Shown here: piece by piece, positions 17,058 through 25,365 of the stretch | How positions within the stretch are numbered: the first letter of the stretch is position 1 | Layout of the letters: each line of letters opens with the position of its first letter | Assembly: GCF_000226255.1 (NCBI RefSeq) | Contig: NZ_AGFG01000015.1 | Location: forward strand, 1 to 54,844 | Length of the DNA stretch: 54,844 nucleotides | Direction of reading: 5' to 3' | Source: Desulfovibrio sp. A2 | Lineage (GTDB): Bacteria; Desulfobacterota; Desulfovibrionia; Desulfovibrionales; Desulfovibrionaceae | The notes under the pieces: generated by a model | Database searches by the model: none | The model's input: the letters and a program-made list of their open reading frames with translations, nothing else | What the model was told of the DNA's origin: nothing | Made by a program: the position numbers and the translations under genes

Positions 17058-17259
17058 GTGGCGTCGCTGCAAGGAGGATATTTGTTCTCTGCCAAGGAAG
17101 AATGCCTTTTCATGGAGGGAGTGCGCCGTTGCCGTTAGGCGAGCGCGTAGCGCGAGTCTTACGGATGGCGACCGCAACGCGTACTCTTGCGTACTCGACC
17201 GGAATGAAAAGGCGTTCTGACGCAGGCAGAGGGCAAAAGGCCCCTTGCTGCGACGCCAC
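17058..17259 (-). repeat. Long inverted-repeat element, copy A (mgtE 3' flank)
   Basis: Two 56-base arms (17058-17113 and 17204-17259) are imperfect inverted repeats, nearly perfect at both ends: outer GTGGCGTCGC-x-GCAAGG and inner GAAYGCCTTTTCAT. The centre holds GGAGGGAGTG (17114-17123) and GTACTCTTGCGTACTCGACC (17181-17200); both recur in copy B at 43021-43053. The right arm ends at the base before the mgtE stop codon. The centre also holds GACCGCAAC, whose minus-strand form GTTGCGGTC recurs in the arms of copy B. A 67-codon frame through the element is not supported as a gene. Confidence 0.7.
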
Positions 17260-18657
17260 TCAAAACAGAACCAGTGTCGCCAACCCCAAAAAGATGAAGA
17301 ACCCCGCGCCGTCGGTGATGGCGGTCAGGAATATGCTGGACGCCTGCGCCGGGTCGCGCCGCAGCGCGCGCAAAATGAGCGGTATGGACGCCCCGGCCAG
17401 CGCCCCCAGCAACATGTCCAAGAGCAGCGCCAGCGACATCACGGCCGCCAGCTTCCATGACCCGGCAAACGCCCACACCGCGCACAGCACCAGCAACGCG
17501 ACAATGGCCCCGCTGGACAGGCCGATCTTGGCCTCGCGCAGCACGGCCCACCACGCCTTGCGCCGGTCGAACCGCTCCACCGCCAATTGCCGGATCATCA
17601 CCGCCAGCGCCTGCTGTCCGGTGTTCCCCGCCTGGTTGGCCACCATGGGCATCAGCACGGCCAGCACCGCCATCTGTGCGATGGACCCCTCGAACATGTA
17701 GACAACGGACGCCGACACGGCCGAGTTCAGCATGTTGATGACCAGCCACGGCAGCCGCTTCAGCACCGATTCGTGCCACGGCGTGTCCACGCTTTCGTCC
17801 GTGCCCGCGCCCACCATGCCCAGCATGTCCTCGGACGCTTCGTCGTGGATGATGTCGATGATGTCGTCGTGGGTGACCACGCCCAGCAGGCGGCCCTCGT
17901 AGTCCACCACGGGCATGGCCATGAAGTTGTAGTGGCCCAGCAGATGCGCCACGTCTTCCTTGTCCTGGTCGAACAGCACGGAAATGAGGCCCTGGCCGCG
18001 CACCTCGTCCCGCAGCTTGTTGCCGGGCTTGCAGAGCATGATGTCGCGCAGCGACAGCACGCCCACAAGGCGGTCCTGCTCGTCCACCACGTAGGCGTAG
18101 TAGGGAATTTCCTTGTCCTCGATCTCGGCGCGGATCTGCGAGATGGCCTGGTCTGCGGTCAGGCCGTGATCAAGGATGATGATCTCGGTATTCATGACCC
18201 CGCCCGCGGTATCCGGGTCGAAGGCCATGAGGTGGCGAATTTCCTCGGCGTCCTCGGTTTCGAGGCTGCTCAGCAGGACGTCGCGGTGGTCCTCGTCCAG
18301 TTCGTCCAGCACGTCGGCCGCGTCGTCGGGCGACATTTCGGACAGGATCTGGGCGGCAACGTCGGCGTCGAGGTTTTCCAGCAGGTCGACGCGCACGTGT
18401 TCGTCAAGTTCGGCCAGGGCGTCGGCGGCATCCTCGGCGGGCAGGTGGCGCAGCATGCACACCTGGCGTTCGAGCGAAAGATTTTCCAGGTGGTCGGCAA
18501 CGTCGGCGGGGTGGGCGAACTCGGCGTCTTCGCCCGGCGTGTCGGGGTCGCGGCATTCTTCGGGCAACACGATGGTGCGGCAGGCGTCCCCGTCGTCGCG
18601 GGGTGCGCCGTCCACACATTCGCGGTCGTGCTCGTGCCCGTGTTCCTGCCCGGCCAT
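17260..18657 (-). CDS. mgtE: Magnesium transporter MgtE
   Basis: 465 residues from the ATG at 18657 (MAGQEHGHEHDRECVDG), with AAGGG upstream; the frame is open further but unlike the family. MgtE forms a homodimeric Mg2+ channel gated by cytosolic Mg2+. An acidic superhelical N domain (~50-175, repeated LAELDEHVRVDLLENL-type helices) is followed by a CBS pair (~180-305, with VMNTEIIILDHGLTADQAI and MPVVDYEGRLLGVVTHDDI) and a five-helix channel domain (~335-465) with PMVANQAGNTGQQALAVMIR, the pore/metal region. The His-rich start is not universal. It is convergent with the ABC operon and divergent from nadC. No riboswitch was recognised upstream. Confidence 0.93.
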   Translation of the reverse strand: MAGQEHGHEHDRECVDGAPRDDGDACRTIVLPEECRDPDTPGEDAEFAHPADVADHLENLSLERQVCMLRHLPAEDAADALAELDEHVRVDLLENLDADVAAQILSEMSPDDAADVLDELDEDHRDVLLSSLETEDAEEIRHLMAFDPDTAGGVMNTEIIILDHGLTADQAISQIRAEIEDKEIPYYAYVVDEQDRLVGVLSLRDIMLCKPGNKLRDEVRGQGLISVLFDQDKEDVAHLLGHYNFMAMPVVDYEGRLLGVVTHDDIIDIIHDEASEDMLGMVGAGTDESVDTPWHESVLKRLPWLVINMLNSAVSASVVYMFEGSIAQMAVLAVLMPMVANQAGNTGQQALAVMIRQLAVERFDRRKAWWAVLREAKIGLSSGAIVALLVLCAVWAFAGSWKLAAVMSLALLLDMLLGALAGASIPLILRALRRDPAQASSIFLTAITDGAGFFIFLGLATLVLF

Positions 18658-18933
18658 GAAATACCCTTGTTCCCTGGTCTGTGAACCGCGTAACTGCGTG
18701 AATCGTGTGGAAAGCGGAAGAATGGATGCCCTGCCCGGCCTGTCTGCTCTGTCCGGCTTGTACGGGCGGCCCGTCGAACATGCCACCCCACATGCCCGCC
18801 CCGTGTGGCGGAACGGCGGCGTCGGCTTGACGAAAGCGGGGCAGCCTCCTACTACACGGCAAGCACCCTCTCCGCCGTTGCCAGCGCCACGCGCAGGCGC
18901 TGCGCGGGGCACCCTGCGTGTACCATCTAGCCA

Positions 18934-19857
18934 GTGACGGCACAATCCATGTCATCGCATACCGTACCGGATTTCGACGCCTTCTTCGACGGGCAGGCCC
19001 GCGAGCACCTGCTGGCCGCCATCGACCTGGCCCTGACCGAGGACGGCCCCGACCTGACCAGCGACGCCGTGTTCGGCCCAGTGGACCGGCTGGCGGCGGT
19101 CATCGTGGCCAAGCAGCAGACCCTGGTGGCCGGGCTGCCCATTGCCCCGCTGGTCATGGAGCGCTGTGCCGCCCTGCTGGAAAGCCCGGTGGTGGGCGGC
19201 TGGACGTGGACCCCCCACACCGCCGACGGCGACGAACTGCCGCCCGGCTTCATCGCCGCCGACATCGAAGGCCCGGCACGGCTGGTGCTGAAGGCGGAAC
19301 GGGTCATCCTGAACTTCATCTGCCACCTGTCCGGAATCGCCAATCTCACCCGCCGCTACGCGCGCGAACTGGAGGGCACGGCCACCCGCCTGCTGGATAC
19401 GCGCAAGACCCTGCCGGGGCTGCGCTTTCCCGAAAAGTACGCGGTGCTTGTGGGGGGCGGGCAAAACCACCGCCGCACCCTGGCCGAAATACTGATGCTG
19501 AAGGACAACCACATCGACGCGGCCGGGTCTATCACGGCCGCCGTTGCGGCGCTGCGCGCCGCCTACGCGCCCTGCCCGCCCATTGAGGTGGAATGCCGCA
19601 CCCCCGACGAGGTGCGCGAGGCCGTGGCCAGCAAGGTGGACCGCATCATGCTGGACAACATGGACCTTGCGCTCCTGCGCGAATCGCTTACCCTCGTGCC
19701 CCCCGGCATCGAAACCGAGGCCAGCGGCGGCGTCACCCTGGAAACGCTGCGCCAGCTGGCAGAGGCATCCCCCCACGGGCCGGATTTCGTCTCCGTGGGC
19801 AGGCTCACCCACTCCGCCCCGGTGGCGGATTTCAGCATGCGCATACGCAAGGCATGA
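18934..19857 (+). CDS. nadC: Nicotinate-nucleotide diphosphorylase (quinolinate phosphoribosyltransferase)
   Basis: 307 residues from a GTG at 18934; an ATG at 18949 is an alternative and neither has a clear ribosome site. It converts quinolinate and PRPP to nicotinate mononucleotide, CO2 and PPi, the third step of NAD synthesis from aspartate. Type II PRTase landmarks: LNFICHLSGIANLTRRY, the active-site TRKTLPGLR with GGGQNHR, LKDNHI, VECRTPDEVREA, IMLDNMD and the ASGGVTLE phosphate-binding loop. First of three NAD genes; its stop is one base from nadA. Confidence 0.95.
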   Translation: MTAQSMSSHTVPDFDAFFDGQAREHLLAAIDLALTEDGPDLTSDAVFGPVDRLAAVIVAKQQTLVAGLPIAPLVMERCAALLESPVVGGWTWTPHTADGDELPPGFIAADIEGPARLVLKAERVILNFICHLSGIANLTRRYARELEGTATRLLDTRKTLPGLRFPEKYAVLVGGGQNHRRTLAEILMLKDNHIDAAGSITAAVAALRAAYAPCPPIEVECRTPDEVREAVASKVDRIMLDNMDLALLRESLTLVPPGIETEASGGVTLETLRQLAEASPHGPDFVSVGRLTHSAPVADFSMRIRKA

Positions 19858-19858
19858 C

Positions 19859-20908
19859 ATGACCGCACAGCCCTCCCAGAAAGAGCGCATCGCCGCGCTG
19901 CGCGCCGCGCTCGGCCCCAACCTGACCATCATGGGGCACCACTACCAGCACGAATCGGTCATCCGGCACACCGACCTGCGCGGCGACTCGCTGGAACTGG
20001 CCCGCCGCGTGTCCACAACGGACGCCGCCAGCATCGTGTTCTGCGGGGTGTACTTCATGGCCGAATCGGCCGCCCTGCTGGCGCGCCCCGGCCAAAAGGT
20101 GTACCTGCCCGAGCATTCCGCCAACTGCGTCATGGCCCAGATGGCCCCGGCCGAACGGGTGGACGCGGTGCTGCGCGCCCTTCAGGCCGATGGCCGCAAG
20201 GTGGTGCCACTGGCCTACGTGAATACCTCGCTGGCGGTAAAGGCCGTGGTTGGGCGGCACGGCGGCGCGGTGTGCACATCCGCCAACGCGCGCACCATGC
20301 TCGAATGGACCCGCAAGCAGGGCGATGCCGTGTTGTTTCTGCCGGACAAGAACCTGGCCCGCAACACCGCGAACCTGCTGGGCATTCCCGACGGCAAGCG
20401 CCATATGCTCGACGTGCGGGCCGCCAGCTTCGGCACGGACGTGCTGACCGACGAGGCCCGCCGGGCGGAACTGCTGATCTGGCCCGGCTGCTGCGCCATC
20501 CACGCGCGGTTCAACCTGCGCCAGATGGAAACGGCCCGCGCCGCGCACCCCGGCTGCCGCATCGTGGTGCACCCGGAATGTTCGCCAGAGGTGGTCAACG
20601 CCGCCGACGCCGCCGGGTCCACCACCACCATCATCCGCTTTGCAGACGAGGCCCCGGACGGCTCCACCGTCATCGTGGGCACGGAAATCAACCTCGTGCG
20701 GCGGCTGGCCCGCCAGCATGCCGGGCGGCTGACCGTGCTGCCCCTGCTGGAAAGCGCCTGTTCGCACATGGCCCGCGTGACCGAGCCCAAACTGCTGTGC
20801 ACCCTGGAGGGCGTGGCGGCGGGCACGGAAACCCCGGTCACGGTGCCCATGGACCTGCACGAACCCGCCAAGGCCGCCCTGCAACGCATGCTGGACGCCT
20901 GCGCCTGA
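19859..20908 (+). CDS. nadA: Quinolinate synthase
   Basis: 349 residues, start ATG at 19859, one base after the nadC stop, implying translational coupling. This [4Fe-4S] enzyme condenses iminoaspartate with dihydroxyacetone phosphate to quinolinate. Family landmarks: IMGHHYQHESVI, FCGVYFMAESA, then the cluster cysteines in AVCTSANA, WPGCCAIHARF and LESACSHM, with VHPECSPEV between them. The oxygen-labile cluster suits an anaerobe. It follows nadC directly and precedes nadB after a 225-base gap holding a hairpin. Confidence 0.95.
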   Translation: MTAQPSQKERIAALRAALGPNLTIMGHHYQHESVIRHTDLRGDSLELARRVSTTDAASIVFCGVYFMAESAALLARPGQKVYLPEHSANCVMAQMAPAERVDAVLRALQADGRKVVPLAYVNTSLAVKAVVGRHGGAVCTSANARTMLEWTRKQGDAVLFLPDKNLARNTANLLGIPDGKRHMLDVRAASFGTDVLTDEARRAELLIWPGCCAIHARFNLRQMETARAAHPGCRIVVHPECSPEVVNAADAAGSTTTIIRFADEAPDGSTVIVGTEINLVRRLARQHAGRLTVLPLLESACSHMARVTEPKLLCTLEGVAAGTETPVTVPMDLHEPAKAALQRMLDACA

Positions 20909-20930
20909 GCAGGCGTAGAGATTGACGGAC

Positions 20931-20971
20931 GGCCCGCGCGACGCCCGCCGACACGGGGCATCGCGCGGGCC
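20931..20971 (+). other. Stem-loop in the nadA-nadB gap
   Basis: Perfect 11-bp arms GGCCCGCGCGA and TCGCGCGGGCC, loop 19 bases, 22 bases after the nadA stop. There is no T-run. It could be an attenuator or RNA-stability element; the remaining gap to nadB shows nothing recognisable. Confidence 0.45.
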
Positions 20972-21133
20972 GACCAGCATCCTGCGCCCGGCTTGCCCAA
21001 TCAGGAGACGGCTTTTCTCCGCCCGCGCCAGCCGCCCCTTCCGCCACCGGGAATGCCCCTGCCAACCGGAAGGCCCGGCGCACGGGCAGCGCACCATATC
21101 CCCCCACGCCCGCCACTTCTCAAGGGACGCGTC

Positions 21134-22726
21134 ATGAACAATTCCACCTACCGCCTGCACACCCCGGTCCTGGTCATCGGTTCGGGCATCGCCGGGTGCA
21201 CCACCGCGCTCACCCTGGCCGACCAGGGCATCGACGTCACGCTCATCAACAGCGGCCAGCACCTGGACAGCGGCAATTCCGCCCTGGCCCAGGGCGGCAT
21301 CGTGTTCCGCGCGGGCGACGGCGACCCCCGCCAGCTCGAAACCGACATCCTCATCGCCGGGCACCGCCACAACCACCTGCGCGCCGTGCGCCACATCGCC
21401 CGCAGCGGCCCCAAGGCCGTGCAGGACATCCTTGTGGACCGCCTGCACATTCCCTTCGCCAAGGGGCGCACCCCCGAATGCGAATGGGACCTGACCATGG
21501 AGGGCGGCCACGGCGCGCACCGCATCCTGCACTGCGCCGACTACACCGGCCGGGCCATCATGGACGGGCTGATGGCGGCGGTGAACGCCGCGCCCAACAT
21601 CCGCGTGCTGTCCGAGCGCACCGCCGTCGACCTGCTGACCAGCCACCACCACGCGCGCAACAACGAATTCCGCTACCAGCTCAACAACCAGTGCGTGGGG
21701 GCCTACGTCTTCAACGAGCAGTTGCGCCGGGTGGAAACCATCCTCGCCGACGTCACCGTGCTGGCCACCGGCGGCATCGGGCAGGTGTACCTGCACACCA
21801 CCAACAGCCCGGCCTCCATCGGCTCTGGCGTGGCCATGGCCAGCCGCGCCTTCGTGCGCACCGAGAACCTGGAATACGTGCAGTTCCATCCCACCGCCCT
21901 GCTGCACCGCAGCTCGCGCCGGTTCCTGGTCACCGAGGCCATGCGCGGCGAAGGCGGGCGGCTGGTGAACGGCAGCGGCGAGCACTTCATGGAACGCTAC
22001 GACCCCCGTGGCGACCTGGCCCCGCGCGACATCGTGGCCCGGTCCATCGTGGAGGAAATGCTGCGCAACGGCGAGGAATGCGTGTACCTGGACGCCCGCC
22101 ACATGGAGCAGGACCCCTCGGAACGCTTTCCCACCATCTTCGCCCGGTGCATGGAACTGGGCATCGACATCCGGCGCGACCTGATCCCCGTGGTGCCCGC
22201 CGCGCACTACTTCTGCGGCGGCATTCTTACCGACCTCGCTGGCCGCACCACCCTGGAACGGTTGTACAGCGTGGGTGAATGCAGCTGCACCGGCGTGCAC
22301 GGGGCCAACCGCCTGGCCTCCACCTCACTGCTCGAAGCGCTGCTGTGGGGGCGCGCGGCGGCGGAAGACATCGCCAGCCGCGCCGGGGCACGACGCGGCC
22401 TTGGCAAGCGCCTGCGCGACTCCATCCCCGACTGGCAGTCCTCCGGCGACGAACGCAACGACGACCCGGCCCTCATCGCGCAGGACTGGGCCACCATCCG
22501 CCACACCATGTGGAACTACGTGGGCATCACCCGCACCCGCAGCCGCTTGCAGCGCGCCTTTGAAGACCTGCGCGACCTGTCGCGCCACCTGCACGACTTC
22601 TACAAACGCACCCCGCTTTCCAAGCCGCTGGTGGACCTGTTCCACGGCTGCCAGACCTCGTACATGGTGACCATGGCCGCGCTGCGCAACAAGCAGAGTC
22701 TGGGGTGTCATTACCGGGTGGATTAG
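21134..22726 (+). CDS. nadB: L-aspartate oxidase
   Basis: 530 residues from the ATG at 21134 (MNNSTYRLHTPVLVIGSG), preceded by AAGGG; the upstream open frame is Pro-rich and not conserved. This FAD enzyme oxidises aspartate to iminoaspartate for NadA. Landmarks: FAD-binding GSGIAGCTTALTLADQG, SGNSALAQGGIVFRAGDGD, HRILHCADYTGR, TGGIGQVY, QFHPTAL, the EAMRGEGGRL active-site loop, and SVGECSCTGVHGANRLASTS near the end, then the C-terminal helical domain. In an anaerobe fumarate is a likely electron acceptor. It completes an aspartate-to-NaMN set with nadC and nadA. Convergent with larB. Confidence 0.95.
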   Translation: MNNSTYRLHTPVLVIGSGIAGCTTALTLADQGIDVTLINSGQHLDSGNSALAQGGIVFRAGDGDPRQLETDILIAGHRHNHLRAVRHIARSGPKAVQDILVDRLHIPFAKGRTPECEWDLTMEGGHGAHRILHCADYTGRAIMDGLMAAVNAAPNIRVLSERTAVDLLTSHHHARNNEFRYQLNNQCVGAYVFNEQLRRVETILADVTVLATGGIGQVYLHTTNSPASIGSGVAMASRAFVRTENLEYVQFHPTALLHRSSRRFLVTEAMRGEGGRLVNGSGEHFMERYDPRGDLAPRDIVARSIVEEMLRNGEECVYLDARHMEQDPSERFPTIFARCMELGIDIRRDLIPVVPAAHYFCGGILTDLAGRTTLERLYSVGECSCTGVHGANRLASTSLLEALLWGRAAAEDIASRAGARRGLGKRLRDSIPDWQSSGDERNDDPALIAQDWATIRHTMWNYVGITRTRSRLQRAFEDLRDLSRHLHDFYKRTPLSKPLVDLFHGCQTSYMVTMAALRNKQSLGCHYRVD

Positions 22727-22731
22727 AGAGT

Positions 22732-22921
22732 GTTTTTTTTGTACGCCTCCGGCGGGCAGGGGGTTAGCACCCCCTGCACCCCCAAAAATGATATTGCGAG
22801 ATATCAGTGGATCAGAGGCTGCTCTTATCCGCAAAACAGAAAAACCGCCCAATTGGGCGGTTTTTCTTGTTAAAGGGGTGCAGGGGGAGAATCCCCCTGC
22901 CCGCCGGAGGCGCAAAAAAAC
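22732..22921. repeat. 190-bp inverted repeat filling the nadB/larB convergent gap
   Basis: The left arm (22732-22788) and right arm (22872-22921) are inverted copies over about 48 bases: GTTTTTTT, then CGCCTCCGGCGGGCAGGGGG, a short variable loop, then CCCCCTGCACCCC. Each arm can also fold on itself (GCAGGGGG/CCCCCTGC). The 83-base interior holds a perfect bidirectional terminator (22839-22866). It begins five bases after the nadB stop and ends about 14 bases before the larB stop. No transposase is encoded. Confidence 0.85.
22839..22866. terminator. Bidirectional terminator inside the nadB/larB repeat
   Basis: GAAAAACCGCCC-AATT-GGGCGGTTTTTC: a perfect stem with an A-run on one side and a T-run on the other, serving both convergent genes. 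Confidence 0.92.
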
Positions 22922-22935
22922 GCTCCCCTCCACAC

Positions 22936-23691
22936 CTACTCCGCAAACAGATTGTTGATGCGGCACGCCGCGCAGGCCGCGCCGAACCCGTTGTCGATGT
23001 TGACCACGGTGATGCCGCTGGCGCACGAGGTGAGCATGCCGAGCAGCGCTGAGAGCCCGCCGAAGTTGGCCCCGTACCCCACCGAAGTGGGCACGGCGAT
23101 GAGCGGCTGCGAGACAAGGCCGCCCACAACGCTGGTGAGCGCCCCTTCCATGCCCGCCACCACGATGAGCACACGGGCCTTGCGCAACTCGTCCAGCCGG
23201 TCGAACAGGCGATGCACGCCCGCCACACCCACGTCGGAAATGACCCACGCCCTGCTGCCCAGCATCTCGCAGGTCACGCGGGCTTCCTCGGCCACGGGCA
23301 GATCGGAGGTGCCTGCGGTGATGATGCCGATCTCGCCCGGCTTGAAGGCCAGTTCGCCGTGCAGCATGATCAGGGTGCGGCCAAGGGGGTTGTAGCTGGC
23401 CTCCGGGCAGGCGGCCAGCACGTGCTCCGCCATTTCCGGCGAAACACGGGTGGCCAGCACGTGGCTGAGGCCGCGCAGCCGGGTGAAAATCTCCGCCACC
23501 TGCTCCGGCGTCTTGCCCGCGCCGTAGACCACCTCGGGAAAGCCGTTGCGCAGCTTGCGGTGCATGTCGAAGCGGGTGTGGCCCATTTCCAGGTACGGCA
23601 GATCGCGCAGTTGCGACATACCCTTGTCCACATCAATGCTGCCCGCGCGGATGCCTTCCAGCAGGTCGCGCAGGGCGTCTGTCCTGTCCAT
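22936..23691 (-). CDS. larB: LarB, nickel-pincer cofactor biosynthesis carboxylase/hydrolase
   Basis: 251 residues from the ATG at 23691; the ribosome site is weak. LarB carboxylates and hydrolyses nicotinic acid adenine dinucleotide to pyridine-3,5-dicarboxylate mononucleotide, the first step of the lactate racemase nickel-pincer cofactor. The C-terminal half resembles PurE, as known for LarB: GIITAGTSDLPVAEEA, VISDVGVAGVHRLF, VVAGMEGALTSVVGGLV and PTSVGYGANFGG. An N-terminal segment typical of LarB (MGHTRFDMHRKLRNGFPEVV) is present. It follows larC on the same strand after 76 bases. larE and larA are not in the window. It sits beside the NAD genes, whose product is the LarB substrate source. 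Confidence 0.92.
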   Translation of the reverse strand: MDRTDALRDLLEGIRAGSIDVDKGMSQLRDLPYLEMGHTRFDMHRKLRNGFPEVVYGAGKTPEQVAEIFTRLRGLSHVLATRVSPEMAEHVLAACPEASYNPLGRTLIMLHGELAFKPGEIGIITAGTSDLPVAEEARVTCEMLGSRAWVISDVGVAGVHRLFDRLDELRKARVLIVVAGMEGALTSVVGGLVSQPLIAVPTSVGYGANFGGLSALLGMLTSCASGITVVNIDNGFGAACAACRINNLFAE

Positions 23692-23767
23692 GTCGTCGTC
23701 CGTCGTTGCGGCGCGCCGTGTGGGCGCTGCCGGTATGCCTTGAAGGCTGTTCTGAAAGGTACAGCCC

Positions 23768-25171
23768 CTAGTTACGCGCTTTGCCCACGGCCAGATACAC
23801 ATCGGCCAGGGGAATGGAATGCTGGCGCGCCAGCGCCTTGCAGTCTTCCAGTTCCGGTTTGGCGCGCAGCACCTCGCCGTCCAGCAGGGCCAGCTTCATG
23901 GTCACCGGCCCCAGCGGGGTTTCCAGCCGCTCGAAGCGCGTTTCCAGCATCAGCTTGTCGATGGGCACGCTCTTGATGCCCAGCGTGGTGGTGTGCCGGA
24001 ACAGCAGCCGCGCGAAGCGCTCCTGCTCGCCCCGGGCGCAGAGCAGCGAAACGCAGGTGGCTGGCCGCCCCTTCTTCATCGTGATGGGGGTGAAGTGCAC
24101 GTCCATGGCCCCCTCTTCCATCAGCAGTTCCATGGCCACGGCCAGTTGCTCGGCGGTCATGTCGTCGATGTTGCATTGCAGCAGGCGCGCGGGCTCCGTG
24201 GGCAGCCCTGCGGGATGCGGCATTGCGGCGTCTGCCGCCGTGCCCGAATGCGTCTCGTCCACCTCGGCCAGATGCACCCGCAGCAGGTTGGGCAGTTCGG
24301 TGTCGCGGTGGCCGATGCCGTAGCCGGTGCGCAGCACGGCCATGCGCGGCGCGGCGGTGAACCGGCGCACCAACGTGGCCAGGATGGCAGCGCCCGTGGG
24401 GGTGGTGGTCTCGTGCGGGCTGGCCCCGCGCGTTGTGGGAATGCCCGACAGAGTCTCCACCGTGGCCGGGGCGGGCACGGGCATCAGCCCGTGGGCGCAA
24501 CGCACGAACCCGCCGCCAAGTTCCACGGGCGAGGCCCAGGCCGCGTCCACGCCCAGGCGATGGTAGCATATGGCCGCGCCCACGATGTCCACGATGGAGT
24601 CGGTGGCGCCCACCTCGTGAAAGTGCACCTCGTGCACCGGCTTGCCGTGCACCGTGGCCTCTGCCTCGGCCAGCCTGCGGAAGATGGCCAGGCTGGTGCG
24701 CCGCACGGGCTCGGGCAGCGTGCTGGCGGTGATGATGGCCTCTATGTCCGGCAGGTTGCGGTGCGGAGGGTGATGGTGGTCATGCGCATCAGCATGGGCA
24801 TGATGGTGGTCGTGGTGCTCCCCATGGTGGCGCCCGTGATGATGGGCACCATGTTCGTGACGCGCGTGATGATGACCATGCCCGTGATCCTTGTCCGCAT
24901 GCCGACCGTGCCCGTGCGGATGGTCATGATCGTGCCCGTGCCCATCGTCCTGCCCGCAATCCTGACCCTCGTGCGGCAGCACAACGTCCACCCGCAGGCC
25001 CGCAATGCCCTTGCACATGTCGGGCGTCACCCGCAACTCGAATTCGTGGTCCAGCCCCAGCTTCGAAAGCTCGGCCCGCAGGTAGTCGGGCTCCACGCCA
25101 AGGGACAGCAGCGCGGCAAGGTGCATGTCGCCGCTGATGCCCGCGAAGCAATCGTAGAACAGTATCTTCAC
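23768..25171 (-). CDS. larC: LarC, nickel insertion protein with a very His-rich loop
   Basis: 467 residues from a GTG at 25171, with GGAGGG nine bases upstream. LarC inserts nickel into the pincer cofactor in a CTP-dependent reaction. It begins MKILFYDCFAGISGDMHLAA, the conserved LarC start, and includes VHFHEVGATDSIVDIVGAA, RCAHGLMPVPAPATVE and, near the C-terminus, CNIDDMTAEQLAVAMELL. Residues ~71-140 form a low-complexity segment with about 30 histidines plus Asp and Gly, presumably a nickel-storage or delivery arm. In some species larC is made by a frameshift joining two frames; here it is one continuous frame. Confidence 0.93.
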   Translation of the reverse strand: MKILFYDCFAGISGDMHLAALLSLGVEPDYLRAELSKLGLDHEFELRVTPDMCKGIAGLRVDVVLPHEGQDCGQDDGHGHDHDHPHGHGRHADKDHGHGHHHARHEHGAHHHGRHHGEHHDHHHAHADAHDHHHPPHRNLPDIEAIITASTLPEPVRRTSLAIFRRLAEAEATVHGKPVHEVHFHEVGATDSIVDIVGAAICYHRLGVDAAWASPVELGGGFVRCAHGLMPVPAPATVETLSGIPTTRGASPHETTTPTGAAILATLVRRFTAAPRMAVLRTGYGIGHRDTELPNLLRVHLAEVDETHSGTAADAAMPHPAGLPTEPARLLQCNIDDMTAEQLAVAMELLMEEGAMDVHFTPITMKKGRPATCVSLLCARGEQERFARLLFRHTTTLGIKSVPIDKLMLETRFERLETPLGPVTMKLALLDGEVLRAKPELEDCKALARQHSIPLADVYLAVGKARN

Positions 25172-25365
25172 GCCGGGTATCCCTCCGGTCGGCGTAGGCC
25201 GTCGCTGCCCGCACGGAACGGGCGGTGCGACACGTGTTGCGCATCAAAATCCGGGTCTGAAGCCTGTCCCACGTCCAGCAGAAGTGTATCCGGGGGCCGA
25301 GGTGGATGGTCCGCCCCGGCCTGCCCGGCTCATTCTATCCAATTCTGTCCGCCCTGTCCGGCAAC

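Noticed and set aside
17017..17220. 67-codon frame inside repeat copy A
   Set aside because: It runs across the inverted repeat, has no recognisable domain, and its coding would be constrained by the hairpin arms; treated as non-coding.
22732..22921. Insertion sequence or CRISPR-like array
   Set aside because: No coding capacity for a transposase, only two inverted arms, and no regularly spaced direct repeats.
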